From the NCBI GenBank assembly GCA_025351165.1, contig JANXWK010000016.1, forward strand, positions 109,918-173,917: a DNA stretch of 64,000 nucleotides, written 5' to 3'. Position 1 is the stretch's first letter; every line of letters starts with the position of its first letter. Shown here in pieces: positions 57,077 to 64,000 of the stretch. Made by a program: the position numbers and the translations under genes. Source of the stretch: Hyphomicrobiales bacterium (GTDB lineage Bacteria > Pseudomonadota > Alphaproteobacteria > Rhizobiales > Beijerinckiaceae). The notes below the pieces were generated by a model, which searched no databases, had not been told where the DNA came from, and saw only the letters and a list, made by a program, of their open reading frames with translations.

Positions 57077-58134
57077 CAGAGCAAAATCGGCTTCTGAGTT
57101 CAGAAAAACGTGAAGGCGATGGTGACATGTCCATTCGTCCCTCAGAACTATCTGATTTTGTGGGCCAGGCTCAGGCACGTGCCAATTTGTCCGTATTCAT
57201 CAATGCCGCTAAATCCCGTGGTGAAGCACTGGATCATGTTCTGTTTGTTGGCCCGCCAGGTTTGGGTAAAACAACGCTCAGCCAGATTATATCGCGTGAA
57301 CTTGGTGTTGGTTTTAAAGCAACGTCAGGTCCGGTTATTTCAAAAGCTGGGGATCTTGCCGCGCTTCTTACCAATCTTGAGGAACGCGATGTTCTGTTCA
57401 TTGATGAGATTCATCGCCTTTCACCAGCTGTTGAGGAAATTCTCTATCCTGCAATGGAGGACTATAAACTTGATCTTATCATTGGAGAAGGCCCCGCTGC
57501 CCGCTCCGTACGTATAGATCTGGCAAAATTCACACTTGTGGGTGCAACAACACGGGCTGGTCTATTAACAACACCCTTGCGTGACAGGTTTGGTATTCCG
57601 ATACGCCTCAATTTTTACACTGTCCCTGAGCTTGAACTCATTGTTAAGCGGGGTGCCCGCATTTTTGGCATTGGCATGAGTGACGATGGTGCTAATGAAC
57701 TTGCAAAACGCTCACGCGGAACACCGCGCATCGCTGGCAGATTGCTGCGCCGCGTCCGCGATTTTGCTCTCATGGATCAAGCAGATACAATTGACAGATA
57801 TGTAGCAGATAAAGCTTTGGGCATGCTTGATGTTGATAAAATTGGCCTTGATGTAATGGATAAGCGCTATCTGACAACCATTGCAGATAAATTTTCAGGT
57901 GGACCAGTTGGAATTGAGACAATTGCAGCATCCCTGTCCGAACCAAGAGATGCAATTGAGGACATTATAGAGCCCTACATGCTTCAGCTTGGCTTCATAC
58001 AACGCACACCGCGCGGCCGAATTCTTACAAATCATGCCTTTCGCCATCTTGGCCTGCCTGAACCAAATAGAGATGCAGCGCAGCTTGCCCTGTTCAATGC
58101 ACCCCTGTCATCTGATATCAGCCCAGATGAATAG
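57073..58134 (+). CDS. ruvB: Holliday junction branch migration ATPase RuvB
   Basis: 353 residues from a GTG that overlaps the previous stop (GTGA). AAA+ motor: Walker [11 protein letters not shown], Walker [10 protein letters not shown], sensor 1 LVGATTRAG, arginine-finger region PLRDRFG, sensor 2 [16 protein letters not shown], and a winged-helix C-terminus with the FIQRTPRGR block. It drives branch migration on RuvA-bound junctions. Confidence 0.97.
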   Translation: MTEQNRLLSSEKREGDGDMSIRPSELSDFVGQAQARANLSVFINAAKSRGEALDHVLFVGPPGLGKTTLSQIISRELGVGFKATSGPVISKAGDLAALLTNLEERDVLFIDEIHRLSPAVEEILYPAMEDYKLDLIIGEGPAARSVRIDLAKFTLVGATTRAGLLTTPLRDRFGIPIRLNFYTVPELELIVKRGARIFGIGMSDDGANELAKRSRGTPRIAGRLLRRVRDFALMDQADTIDRYVADKALGMLDVDKIGLDVMDKRYLTTIADKFSGGPVGIETIAASLSEPRDAIEDIIEPYMLQLGFIQRTPRGRILTNHAFRHLGLPEPNRDAAQLALFNAPLSSDISPDE

Positions 58135-58214
58135 TTTGTAAAAACTTTTAAAGCTTAACAAAACATTTAGCTTCTTTACCACGTTAAAACTTTCGCCTAA
58201 GAACTCTGCATAGT

Positions 58215-58241
58215 TCCAGCAAGCTGGAGATTGATTTTTTT
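58215..58241 (+). terminator. Weak hairpin with T-run, possible ruvB-operon terminator or attenuator of purA
   Basis: TCCAG (58215-58219) pairs with CTGGA (58224-58228) around CAAG; a run of seven T (58235-58241) follows after a 6-base gap. The stem is short, so termination would be weak. It lies 22 bases before the purA start. Confidence 0.4.
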
Positions 58242-58262
58242 GTATTATACGAGACTAGAAAA

Positions 58263-59564
58263 ATGACAAATGTAGTGGTTGTAGGTGCTCAATGGGGCGA
58301 TGAAGGCAAAGGCAAAATTGTTGATTGGCTTTCAGAGCAGGCTGATGTTGTTGTGCGCTTCCAGGGCGGTCATAATGCAGGCCATACACTTGTTATAGGT
58401 GGAATTGTTTATAAACTGAGCCTCCTGCCCTCTGGTATTGTTCGAGGTGGCAAGCTTTCCGTCATTGGCAATGGTGTCGTCATTGATCCTTGGGCTTTTA
58501 ACAAGGAAGTAGAGAGGCTAACATCCCAAGGTCTTAAAATTACGCGTGAAAATTTGCGCATAGCCGATAATGCCTCTCTTATTCTTCCTCTTCATGGCGA
58601 GCTGGACGGTTTTCGTGAAAATGCCGCATCTACAGAACAAGGGACAAAGATAGGCACAACAAAGCGCGGTATTGGCCCTGCGTATGAAGACAAGGTTGGT
58701 CGTCGCGCTATCCGCGTTATGGACTTGATTGACACAGATGGATTGCCACGCAAGATTGAACGGCTTCTTCTTCACCACAACGCCTTGCGCCGTGGCCTTG
58801 ATATGCCCCCAGTAGATGGTGCCGCACTTCACACCCAGCTTGTGGAGATTGCCCCAAAACTCACACCCTACATTGATACGGTCTGGTCGTTGCTGGATAA
58901 TATAAAACGTTCTGGAAAGCGCATTCTGTTTGAAGGGGCACAAGGCGCATTGCTGGATGTAGATCATGGCACATATCCTTATGTGACTTCATCAAACACA
59001 GTTGCAGGACAGGCCTCCGCTGGATCTGGTTTGGGGCCAGGCGCTATTGGCTATGTACTTGGAATTGCCAAGGCCTACACGACCCGTGTCGGAGAAGGGC
59101 CTTTTCCAACAGAGCTTCATGATGATACGGGCAAACGCATAGGTGAACGGGGCCATGAGTTTGGGACTGTTACAGGTCGTCCACGCCGTTGTGGCTGGTT
59201 TGATGCTGTGCTTGTCCGCCAGACTGTGCGAACGTCTGGCATAAATGGTATTGCCTTGACCAAACTTGATATTCTCGACGGGTTTAAAGAAATAAAAATC
59301 TGTACGTCTTACGTTTTGGACGGCAAAACAATTGACCACCTTCCAGCCAGCGAAGTAGCCCAGGCCCGCATTCAGCCTGTATACGAGACAATTGAAGGAT
59401 GGGAGGGCACAACAGTCAATGCCAGATCATGGGTTGATCTTCCAGCACAAGCCATTAAATATGTCCGTCGTATAGAAGAGCTGATCGGCGCGTCTGTGGC
59501 TGTGCTCTCAACAAGTCCAGAGCGTGATGATACAATATTGGTACAAAATCCATTTGAAGGTTAG
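58263..59564 (+). CDS. purA: Adenylosuccinate synthetase
   Basis: 433 residues. The GTP-binding P-loop is [10 protein letters not shown] at residues 13-22, followed by the IMP-site [31 protein letters not shown] in adjoining parts, [17 protein letters not shown] and the C-terminal TTTGRPRR-like [12 protein letters not shown]. It converts IMP and aspartate to adenylosuccinate in AMP synthesis. The next gene starts 12 bases downstream. Confidence 0.97.
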   Translation: MTNVVVVGAQWGDEGKGKIVDWLSEQADVVVRFQGGHNAGHTLVIGGIVYKLSLLPSGIVRGGKLSVIGNGVVIDPWAFNKEVERLTSQGLKITRENLRIADNASLILPLHGELDGFRENAASTEQGTKIGTTKRGIGPAYEDKVGRRAIRVMDLIDTDGLPRKIERLLLHHNALRRGLDMPPVDGAALHTQLVEIAPKLTPYIDTVWSLLDNIKRSGKRILFEGAQGALLDVDHGTYPYVTSSNTVAGQASAGSGLGPGAIGYVLGIAKAYTTRVGEGPFPTELHDDTGKRIGERGHEFGTVTGRPRRCGWFDAVLVRQTVRTSGINGIALTKLDILDGFKEIKICTSYVLDGKTIDHLPASEVAQARIQPVYETIEGWEGTTVNARSWVDLPAQAIKYVRRIEELIGASVAVLSTSPERDDTILVQNPFEG

Positions 59565-59576
59565 AGTATTGAATTA

Positions 59577-60671
59577 ATGGCTGATTTTTTTCCACTTATA
59601 AGTCGTGCCGTTAAAATGCTGCCTGAATCAGCAACGCGGGTTGAGCGTGATGCCATTTACAATAAAGCTCGCGCGGCTTTGGAACGGCAGCTGCGTTCAG
59701 TTGATCCTGCACTGACAGAAGATGTAATTGCCAGGGAACTTGCAACCCTAGAGGTGTCAATTGAGCATGTAGAGCTTGACCTGCACCCAACTCAGCCAGA
59801 AATTGAATATGCAAAACCTTTTCAGGATAATGATCCTGAAAGTGAGATCACAAGATCCACACATCGCCCACGTATACCGTTGGCTGACACTGAAAAATCC
59901 CGCAACAAAAATCAAAGGCACAATCTACTTATGGCTGCTGGCCTACCTATTGTTTTAGGTATAATGGCAGTGGTTGGCATATTGGCCTGGAACAACAGGC
60001 AAAAGCCTGAGGATTTTAAAACTGCGCCTAAGGTTTCGGTGTCAAATACCAAGCCTCAGCGCAATACACAGGAAATAGATGGCAAAGAACCCGTCAATTC
60101 AATTGATCAGGGGGTTGATCAGACCATTCCTGTAGCAGTAAGAGCCTCTTTTTACGAAGAGGATCCTGCTAACCCTCAATCAAGAATAGAGAGGCGTGGA
60201 GCTGTAGTGTGGCGTCTTGAAATGGATATTACAGATCAAAATGGTCAGTCAATTCCTCGCATCCGTGGTAATCTTGAATTTCCAGATGCAAGGCTCAACG
60301 CTGAATTTTTACTTCGACGCAATCTTGATCCAAGCTTCCCTGCATCTCACACAATAGACCTGCGCTTTTTGGCAACATCACTTGATGCAAAAACAGTCAA
60401 GTCCATAGCATTGCCAGAATTCAGGGCAGAGATATTAGAAAAAGGCCCCACACTCCAGGCCGTTAAAGCACCAGACATTGATAATACTTTTTTGATAGCC
60501 CTCTTAAACACGGAGCCTTTTCAAAGCACCAATATCGAGGTTCTAAAAAAAACTGGCTGGTTCTTTTTTGAAGTCCGCTTTACAGATGGTAAACGTGGAG
60601 AGCTGGTGTTTGAAAAAGGCATGGCTGGAGAAAATGCGTTTAACGAAGCTTTTCTTGCCTGGAAGCAATAG
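59577..60671 (+). CDS. Alphaproteobacterial conserved protein with one membrane helix
   Basis: 364 residues. A helical N-terminal domain (about 1-70, VERDAIYNKARAALERQL) precedes a disordered segment, a membrane helix (about 118-138, LPIVLGIMAVVGILAW), a linker, and a beta-rich periplasmic domain (about 180-364). That domain contains VPVAVRASFYEEDP-like and AVVWRLEM segments. Similar proteins are found downstream of purA in other alphaproteobacteria, but their role is unknown. Start codon is ATG, 12 bases after purA. Confidence 0.7.
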   Translation: MADFFPLISRAVKMLPESATRVERDAIYNKARAALERQLRSVDPALTEDVIARELATLEVSIEHVELDLHPTQPEIEYAKPFQDNDPESEITRSTHRPRIPLADTEKSRNKNQRHNLLMAAGLPIVLGIMAVVGILAWNNRQKPEDFKTAPKVSVSNTKPQRNTQEIDGKEPVNSIDQGVDQTIPVAVRASFYEEDPANPQSRIERRGAVVWRLEMDITDQNGQSIPRIRGNLEFPDARLNAEFLLRRNLDPSFPASHTIDLRFLATSLDAKTVKSIALPEFRAEILEKGPTLQAVKAPDIDNTFLIALLNTEPFQSTNIEVLKKTGWFFFEVRFTDGKRGELVFEKGMAGENAFNEAFLAWKQ

Positions 60672-60764
60672 GTGATATAAAGCTGTAATCCTGTAGTTAA
60701 AAATGTTTGAATAATGTTGATAATGCACATTAAACTTTATTTTGGAAAGTTTTCTAACTTGAAA

Positions 60765-61622
60765 ATGTCTTATTTTATACGCCTGATTTTCATCTCAGCC
60801 CTGGCTGCTCCTCTCGCTGCGTGCGATACGGTATCTGGTTTTGATCCGCTGGCCATGTTCAGTAAAAAAGAGGAAATTGCACCAGATCAACCAGCAGAAG
60901 TGCTGTTCAATGATGGGCTCGCCCGCCTAAATCGCAAAAATTACAGTGCGTCTATCAAAAAATTTAACGAGCTGGACAAGCAGTATCCCTACTCGCAATG
61001 GTCAAAAAAATCCCTGCTTTTAACAACATACGCCAACTACGAGGCTGGTGATTGGGCTGATGCAATAAACGCGGGCACCCGCTACGTACAGCTCTATCCA
61101 GCAACCTCAGATGCGCCTTATGCCCAATATATGGTGGCAATGTCGCATTACAACCAAATACCAGATGTGCAGCGTGATCAGGAACGGACTGAAAAAGCAC
61201 TTAATGCATTTGATGAGCTTTTACGCAAATGGCCCAATTCTGAATATACCGCAGATGCACGCCAGCGTGTACAGGTGACAAGGGACCAGCTTGCAGGTAA
61301 GGAAATGGACATTGGCCGTCAGTATCTTTTAAAACGGAATTACACAGGCGGTATTAACAGATTCCGTATCGTGCTCATTAAATACCAGACAACCCGCCAC
61401 ACAGAAGAGGCTCTTGCCCGTTTGGCAGAGGCCTACATGGCGCTGGGCATTATAAATGAGGCTCAGACTGCTGGAGCGGTTCTTGGCCATAACTACCCCG
61501 ACAGCCAATGGTACAAGGATACCTATAAACTGTTGCAGTCAGGGGGCCTGGAGCCACGTGAATCATCAGATTCATGGATCAGCAAAGCCTTTAGCGGTGT
61601 TAGCAAAACTGTAGGCCTATAA
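60765..61622 (+). CDS. bamD: Outer membrane protein assembly factor BamD
   Basis: 285 residues from the ATG at 60765, where a lipoprotein signal peptide begins; an ATG at 60714 is possible but would put 17 extra residues before it. The lipobox is LAAC. TPR-like helices follow (LFNDGLARLNRKNYSASIKKFNELDKQYPYSQW in adjoining parts, then DERTEKAL-like repeats). BamD is the essential lipoprotein of the BAM complex that folds beta-barrel proteins. The usual partner lpxC is not next to it. Confidence 0.94.
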   Translation: MSYFIRLIFISALAAPLAACDTVSGFDPLAMFSKKEEIAPDQPAEVLFNDGLARLNRKNYSASIKKFNELDKQYPYSQWSKKSLLLTTYANYEAGDWADAINAGTRYVQLYPATSDAPYAQYMVAMSHYNQIPDVQRDQERTEKALNAFDELLRKWPNSEYTADARQRVQVTRDQLAGKEMDIGRQYLLKRNYTGGINRFRIVLIKYQTTRHTEEALARLAEAYMALGIINEAQTAGAVLGHNYPDSQWYKDTYKLLQSGGLEPRESSDSWISKAFSGVSKTVGL

Positions 61623-61623
61623 C

Positions 61624-62265
61624 ATGACCCCAGGCTATCACGATAACGCCAGGCGTGATGTTTTGCCTTGGCTGCCATCCACAGCCAAGCGCTGCTTTGA
61701 TTTAGGATGTGGAACAGGTGGCACTTTAAATCTGTTAAAAGACAAGTATCCAGATGTTTGGCTTTCTGGCGTTGAAATAGATGAGGGCTCAGCTCAAAAA
61801 GCACGGAGTGCAGGCCACGAAATCTGGTGTGGTGATGCTGATAAGTTTAATTTCACAGCTCACTTTGAACAGGGCAGTCTTGATCTGATCCTTTGCCTTG
61901 ATGTGCTTGAACACCTTGTAGATCCATGGAGCGTTGTAAAAAAACTATCCCCCTTGCTGCGTAAAGGTGGCAAGCTTATTACTAGCCTGCCCAATATACG
62001 CTATCACAAACTCATCAAAAGCCTGCTGGTTGATGGCGATTTTACATACACTGATGAAGGCTTGATGGATCGTACGCATTTACGCTTTTTTGTTCGCAAA
62101 ACAGCAGAGCAACTAGTAACGTGCGGCGGCCTTAACATAAAATCTATTGCATCTGCCTCTCCCATAAAAACAAACGGGTTGAAAGGCATTGCCAATCGTC
62201 TGCTTGGCGGTCGCCTTAACGATCTTCTGACATTACAGTATATGCTGGTGGCAGAGCAGAATTGA
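61624..62265 (+). CDS. Class I SAM-dependent methyltransferase
   Basis: 213 residues. The SAM-binding motif I is CFDLGCGTGGTL at residues 21-32, motif II is around SGVEIDEG, and the acidic-loop plus motif III region is LDLILCLDVLEHLVDPWSVV. The methyltransf_11/23 type makes no substrate prediction possible. It lies 2 bases after bamD and its stop overlaps the next start, so the three genes appear to be one operon. Confidence 0.87.
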   Translation: MTPGYHDNARRDVLPWLPSTAKRCFDLGCGTGGTLNLLKDKYPDVWLSGVEIDEGSAQKARSAGHEIWCGDADKFNFTAHFEQGSLDLILCLDVLEHLVDPWSVVKKLSPLLRKGGKLITSLPNIRYHKLIKSLLVDGDFTYTDEGLMDRTHLRFFVRKTAEQLVTCGGLNIKSIASASPIKTNGLKGIANRLLGGRLNDLLTLQYMLVAEQN

Positions 62266-63044
62266 TGTTTCCCGATGTCTGTGAAAATGCAGCCGACCCT
62301 CAGATAAATACCAGACTTTTTACGATCTGCACTCTTGTCACACGCTTAGAGCAATATACTTCTTTTGTAGAAAGTTTTATTGCGGGTGGCTTTACTCCTG
62401 AAACTTCAAGATATCTCTATATCAGCAATATTGGCTCCAACACTTATGAAGCCTATGCTGGCCTCAACTTGATGATTGCGCAGGCCACGACGCCCTATAT
62501 TATTCTCTGCCATCAGGACGTGACCCTTTTAAAACATGGATATACTGAGCTACTGGCACAGCTTGCCGAACTTGATCATCTTGATCCAGACTGGGCTGCT
62601 GCAGGTAATGCAGGCGGCACAGGCAAAGCAAAATACGCCGCGCATTTCACCAACTTTGAAAGCAAAGTTACAAAGCTGGGCACCTTGCCTGCCAAAGTTG
62701 AAAGTCTGGATGAAAACTTTATTGTCCTGAAACGGTCTGCAAACATTGGCTTGTCGCATGATCTGTCTGGTTTTCATCTTTATGGCACGGATATTGTCAT
62801 TCAGGCCATCATGCGTGGCTATACAAGCTATGCTATAGATTTTCACCTGCATCATCATGGGGAAGGAAAAATGGACACAACCTTCTATAGATGTCAGGCT
62901 GCGCTGGAAATAAAATATAACAAACTATTTCAGACCCGCTATTTGCAGGGTACGTGTCGCAGAATTCTGCTGACATCCTCAAAATTCAAACTTGCTGTCC
63001 AACAGTTCAAAACACACCGAAAATTAAAACGAATAAAAAGCTGA
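62265..63044 (+). CDS. StrF-like (GT-A fold) glycosyltransferase
   Basis: 259 residues from the ATG at 62265, which overlaps the preceding stop by one base (TGATG); a TTG at 62262 is also possible. A GT-A-like core has YIILCHQDVTLL with the acidic metal motif, DWAAAGNAGGTG and the C-terminal FHLHHHGEGK segment. The HQDV and GNAGG phrases are characteristic of the StrF subgroup of GT2 proteins. It probably glycosylates an envelope substrate, and is paired with the methyltransferase. Confidence 0.72.
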   Translation: MFPDVCENAADPQINTRLFTICTLVTRLEQYTSFVESFIAGGFTPETSRYLYISNIGSNTYEAYAGLNLMIAQATTPYIILCHQDVTLLKHGYTELLAQLAELDHLDPDWAAAGNAGGTGKAKYAAHFTNFESKVTKLGTLPAKVESLDENFIVLKRSANIGLSHDLSGFHLYGTDIVIQAIMRGYTSYAIDFHLHHHGEGKMDTTFYRCQAALEIKYNKLFQTRYLQGTCRRILLTSSKFKLAVQQFKTHRKLKRIKS

Positions 63045-63114
63045 TCTTGTAAGGCTGGTGTAAGGTTAAGATGTTTTTATGTTTTTCTGAAATTAAAATG
63101 CAAAGAAAAATATC

Positions 63115-64000
63115 ATGACACCCATATCACCAACAAGCCAGCTAGTAGCGCTCAATGCAGTAAACAATACACCAGCTGTATTTGAGATGGCTCAAGTCGC
63201 ACCAAAGACGCTGACTGCATTGCAACCCATTCAAAAAGCCAAGACTAAGGCAACTAAAGCGCAGGTGATACGTCCTCCAGCTTCTGCACGCACCTTGATT
63301 ATCAAAACAAATGGCAAGCTGAATTCATTTAAGGTTATGCCAAAAGGCAGTAAACTTGTTATAACGACACCTAAAGGCATACCTATTGGGGAAATGCCAA
63401 ACACCACAGCCGCTGTAAATGCACTCAAGCTTGGTGGAGCCGCAACTCTTGGAAGTGGAAAAGTTGCAACGGGAACAGGTATTGGAGCAACAGGTAGCTT
63501 TTTAAGTATTGGCACACTCGTAACAGCTGGTTTGTTTGTTTTCACAGCAGGAGTCACCTTTTTTGGCTTTATGGGAAGCGCGAACAGTGAAGAGCCAGAT
63601 GTCAGAAAAATGGAAGCAGATAGAGCTGCACGTCTAAAAAAACAAAATAGGCAACAGGCTACTAAACCCAGCTTTAAACCTTTAATGCCACTTCCGCTTC
63701 CATTTGCGCCATCAAAAAAGACACCGTCTTTTTTCCCTCAACTTCCACCACACCCCTTTAAACCAGCGGCCAAGCCTGCTCCATCTCCAGAAAGCCAGCC
63801 TACACCCTACAAACCAGTCCCTATTGTAACAGCCCTTCCACAGGTAAAACCTGCTCCAAAAGGCGGATCTGTAAAATCTCCCTCTGTGAAAGGCCTGAAA
63901 CTTGCACCATATTTACCCAATTATGTGGGAGCAAGAGAGGAGGTCAAGCCAACCAAAAACAGTGGTAAAAAAGCAAAAGGACAAACCAGGGCATCTGGAA
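63115..64000 (+). CDS. Gly- and Pro-rich membrane-spanning protein of unknown function (partial, C-terminus cut by window edge)
   Basis: The frame is open from the ATG at 63115 to the end of the window (295 codons). No cleavable signal peptide. The N-terminus is rich in Ala/Thr/Asn. A short beta-rich domain (about 55-100) is followed by a Gly/Thr-rich stretch, a hydrophobic helix (about 131-155) and a Lys-rich segment. A long Pro/Lys/Ser-rich region (about 185-290) continues past the edge. The layout (small N-domain, membrane segment, Pro-rich spacer, unseen C-terminus) is typical of polymorphic toxins or effectors, but this is inference until the 3' part is read. Confidence 0.6.
   Translation, partial: MTPISPTSQLVALNAVNNTPAVFEMAQVAPKTLTALQPIQKAKTKATKAQVIRPPASARTLIIKTNGKLNSFKVMPKGSKLVITTPKGIPIGEMPNTTAAVNALKLGGAATLGSGKVATGTGIGATGSFLSIGTLVTAGLFVFTAGVTFFGFMGSANSEEPDVRKMEADRAARLKKQNRQQATKPSFKPLMPLPLPFAPSKKTPSFFPQLPPHPFKPAAKPAPSPESQPTPYKPVPIVTALPQVKPAPKGGSVKSPSVKGLKLAPYLPNYVGAREEVKPTKNSGKKAKGQTRASG

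Noticed and set aside
63231..63557. Open frame antisense to the right-edge protein
   Set aside because: The plus-strand frame is open over the full 886 bases to the edge and has a coherent domain layout, while the minus frame is short and featureless.
1..64000. CRISPR array, prophage, insertion sequence or integrase
   Set aside because: No regularly spaced direct repeats, transposase, integrase, phage structural gene or flanking target duplications were seen.

Overview
The window reads as a compact chromosomal segment of an alphaproteobacterium with moderately low GC. Lineage markers are the NtrYX two-component pair, an RcdA (DUF1465) cell-cycle adaptor homologue, DUF1489, a catalytically dead dihydroorotase beside pyrB, a topA with alphaproteobacterial-type C-terminal repeats, and the tolQRAB and yebC-ruvCAB genes. 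Genes are tightly packed, with many ATGA/TGATG start-stop overlaps and three convergent pairs that share stop-codon bases. No order or genus can be assigned from the sequence alone. There is no prophage, insertion sequence, integrase, CRISPR array or rRNA operon.

Left part (1-24.4 kb), mostly housekeeping: the 3' part of ntrX is cut by the edge, then ntrY and an orphan type III secretin N-domain protein (NolW-like). A plus-strand run follows: DUF1636, pyrB, pyrC-like, plsY, dprA and a secreted basic Gly/Tyr-rich protein. Next come ruvX, tRNA-Val(TAC), a secreted netrin-like protein, DUF1489, a molybdopterin oxidoreductase with a small lipoprotein, a FitAB/VapBC-type toxin-antitoxin pair, a REP-like half palindrome, panB, topA, a Cds1/CysK-like PLP enzyme, a Cache-type chemoreceptor, greA, an ELM1-family protein, trxB and a LysR regulator. 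A compact structured-RNA candidate with an unpaired CCUCCC and a strong intrinsic terminator lies at about 24.5 kb, followed by a 938-residue effector-like protein and an RluA/RluD-type pseudouridine synthase.

Middle part (28.5-48.2 kb), an exopolysaccharide or capsule locus of about 20 kb. Two minus-strand genes (a GT2-phosphoglycosyl transferase fusion and a GT4) diverge from a plus-strand operon. That operon starts with a STAS anti-anti-sigma protein, then a small lipoprotein, a six-repeat SLBB export protein, a degenerate tyrosine-kinase-like P-loop protein and a GT4. Further on are a GT2 (minus), a Wzx-type flippase, a hexapeptide acyltransferase, another glycosyltransferase, a GH123/DUF4091-like protein, an OmpA-like lipoprotein, a Wzz-type chain-length protein, a polysaccharide deacetylase and a GT2. 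Initiation, elongation, flipping, length control, modification and export are all represented, but I see no Wzy polymerase.

Right part (48.2-64 kb): ybgC-tolQRAB on the minus strand without pal or cpoB, a DUF4347-like caspase-fold protein, rcdA, then yebC-ruvC-ruvA-(GNAT)-ruvB, purA, a conserved membrane protein, bamD, a methyltransferase, a StrF-like glycosyltransferase and the start of a Gly/Pro-rich membrane-spanning protein cut by the right edge.

The most intriguing possibility is a dispersed set of effector-like genes (24.7-27.5, 52.9-53.8 and 63.1-64 kb). They encode proteins with Ser/Thr/Pro-rich N-termini and no signal peptide, in the same window as an orphan NolW-like secretin domain. 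This suggests that a type III secretion system lies elsewhere in the genome, but that is inference.
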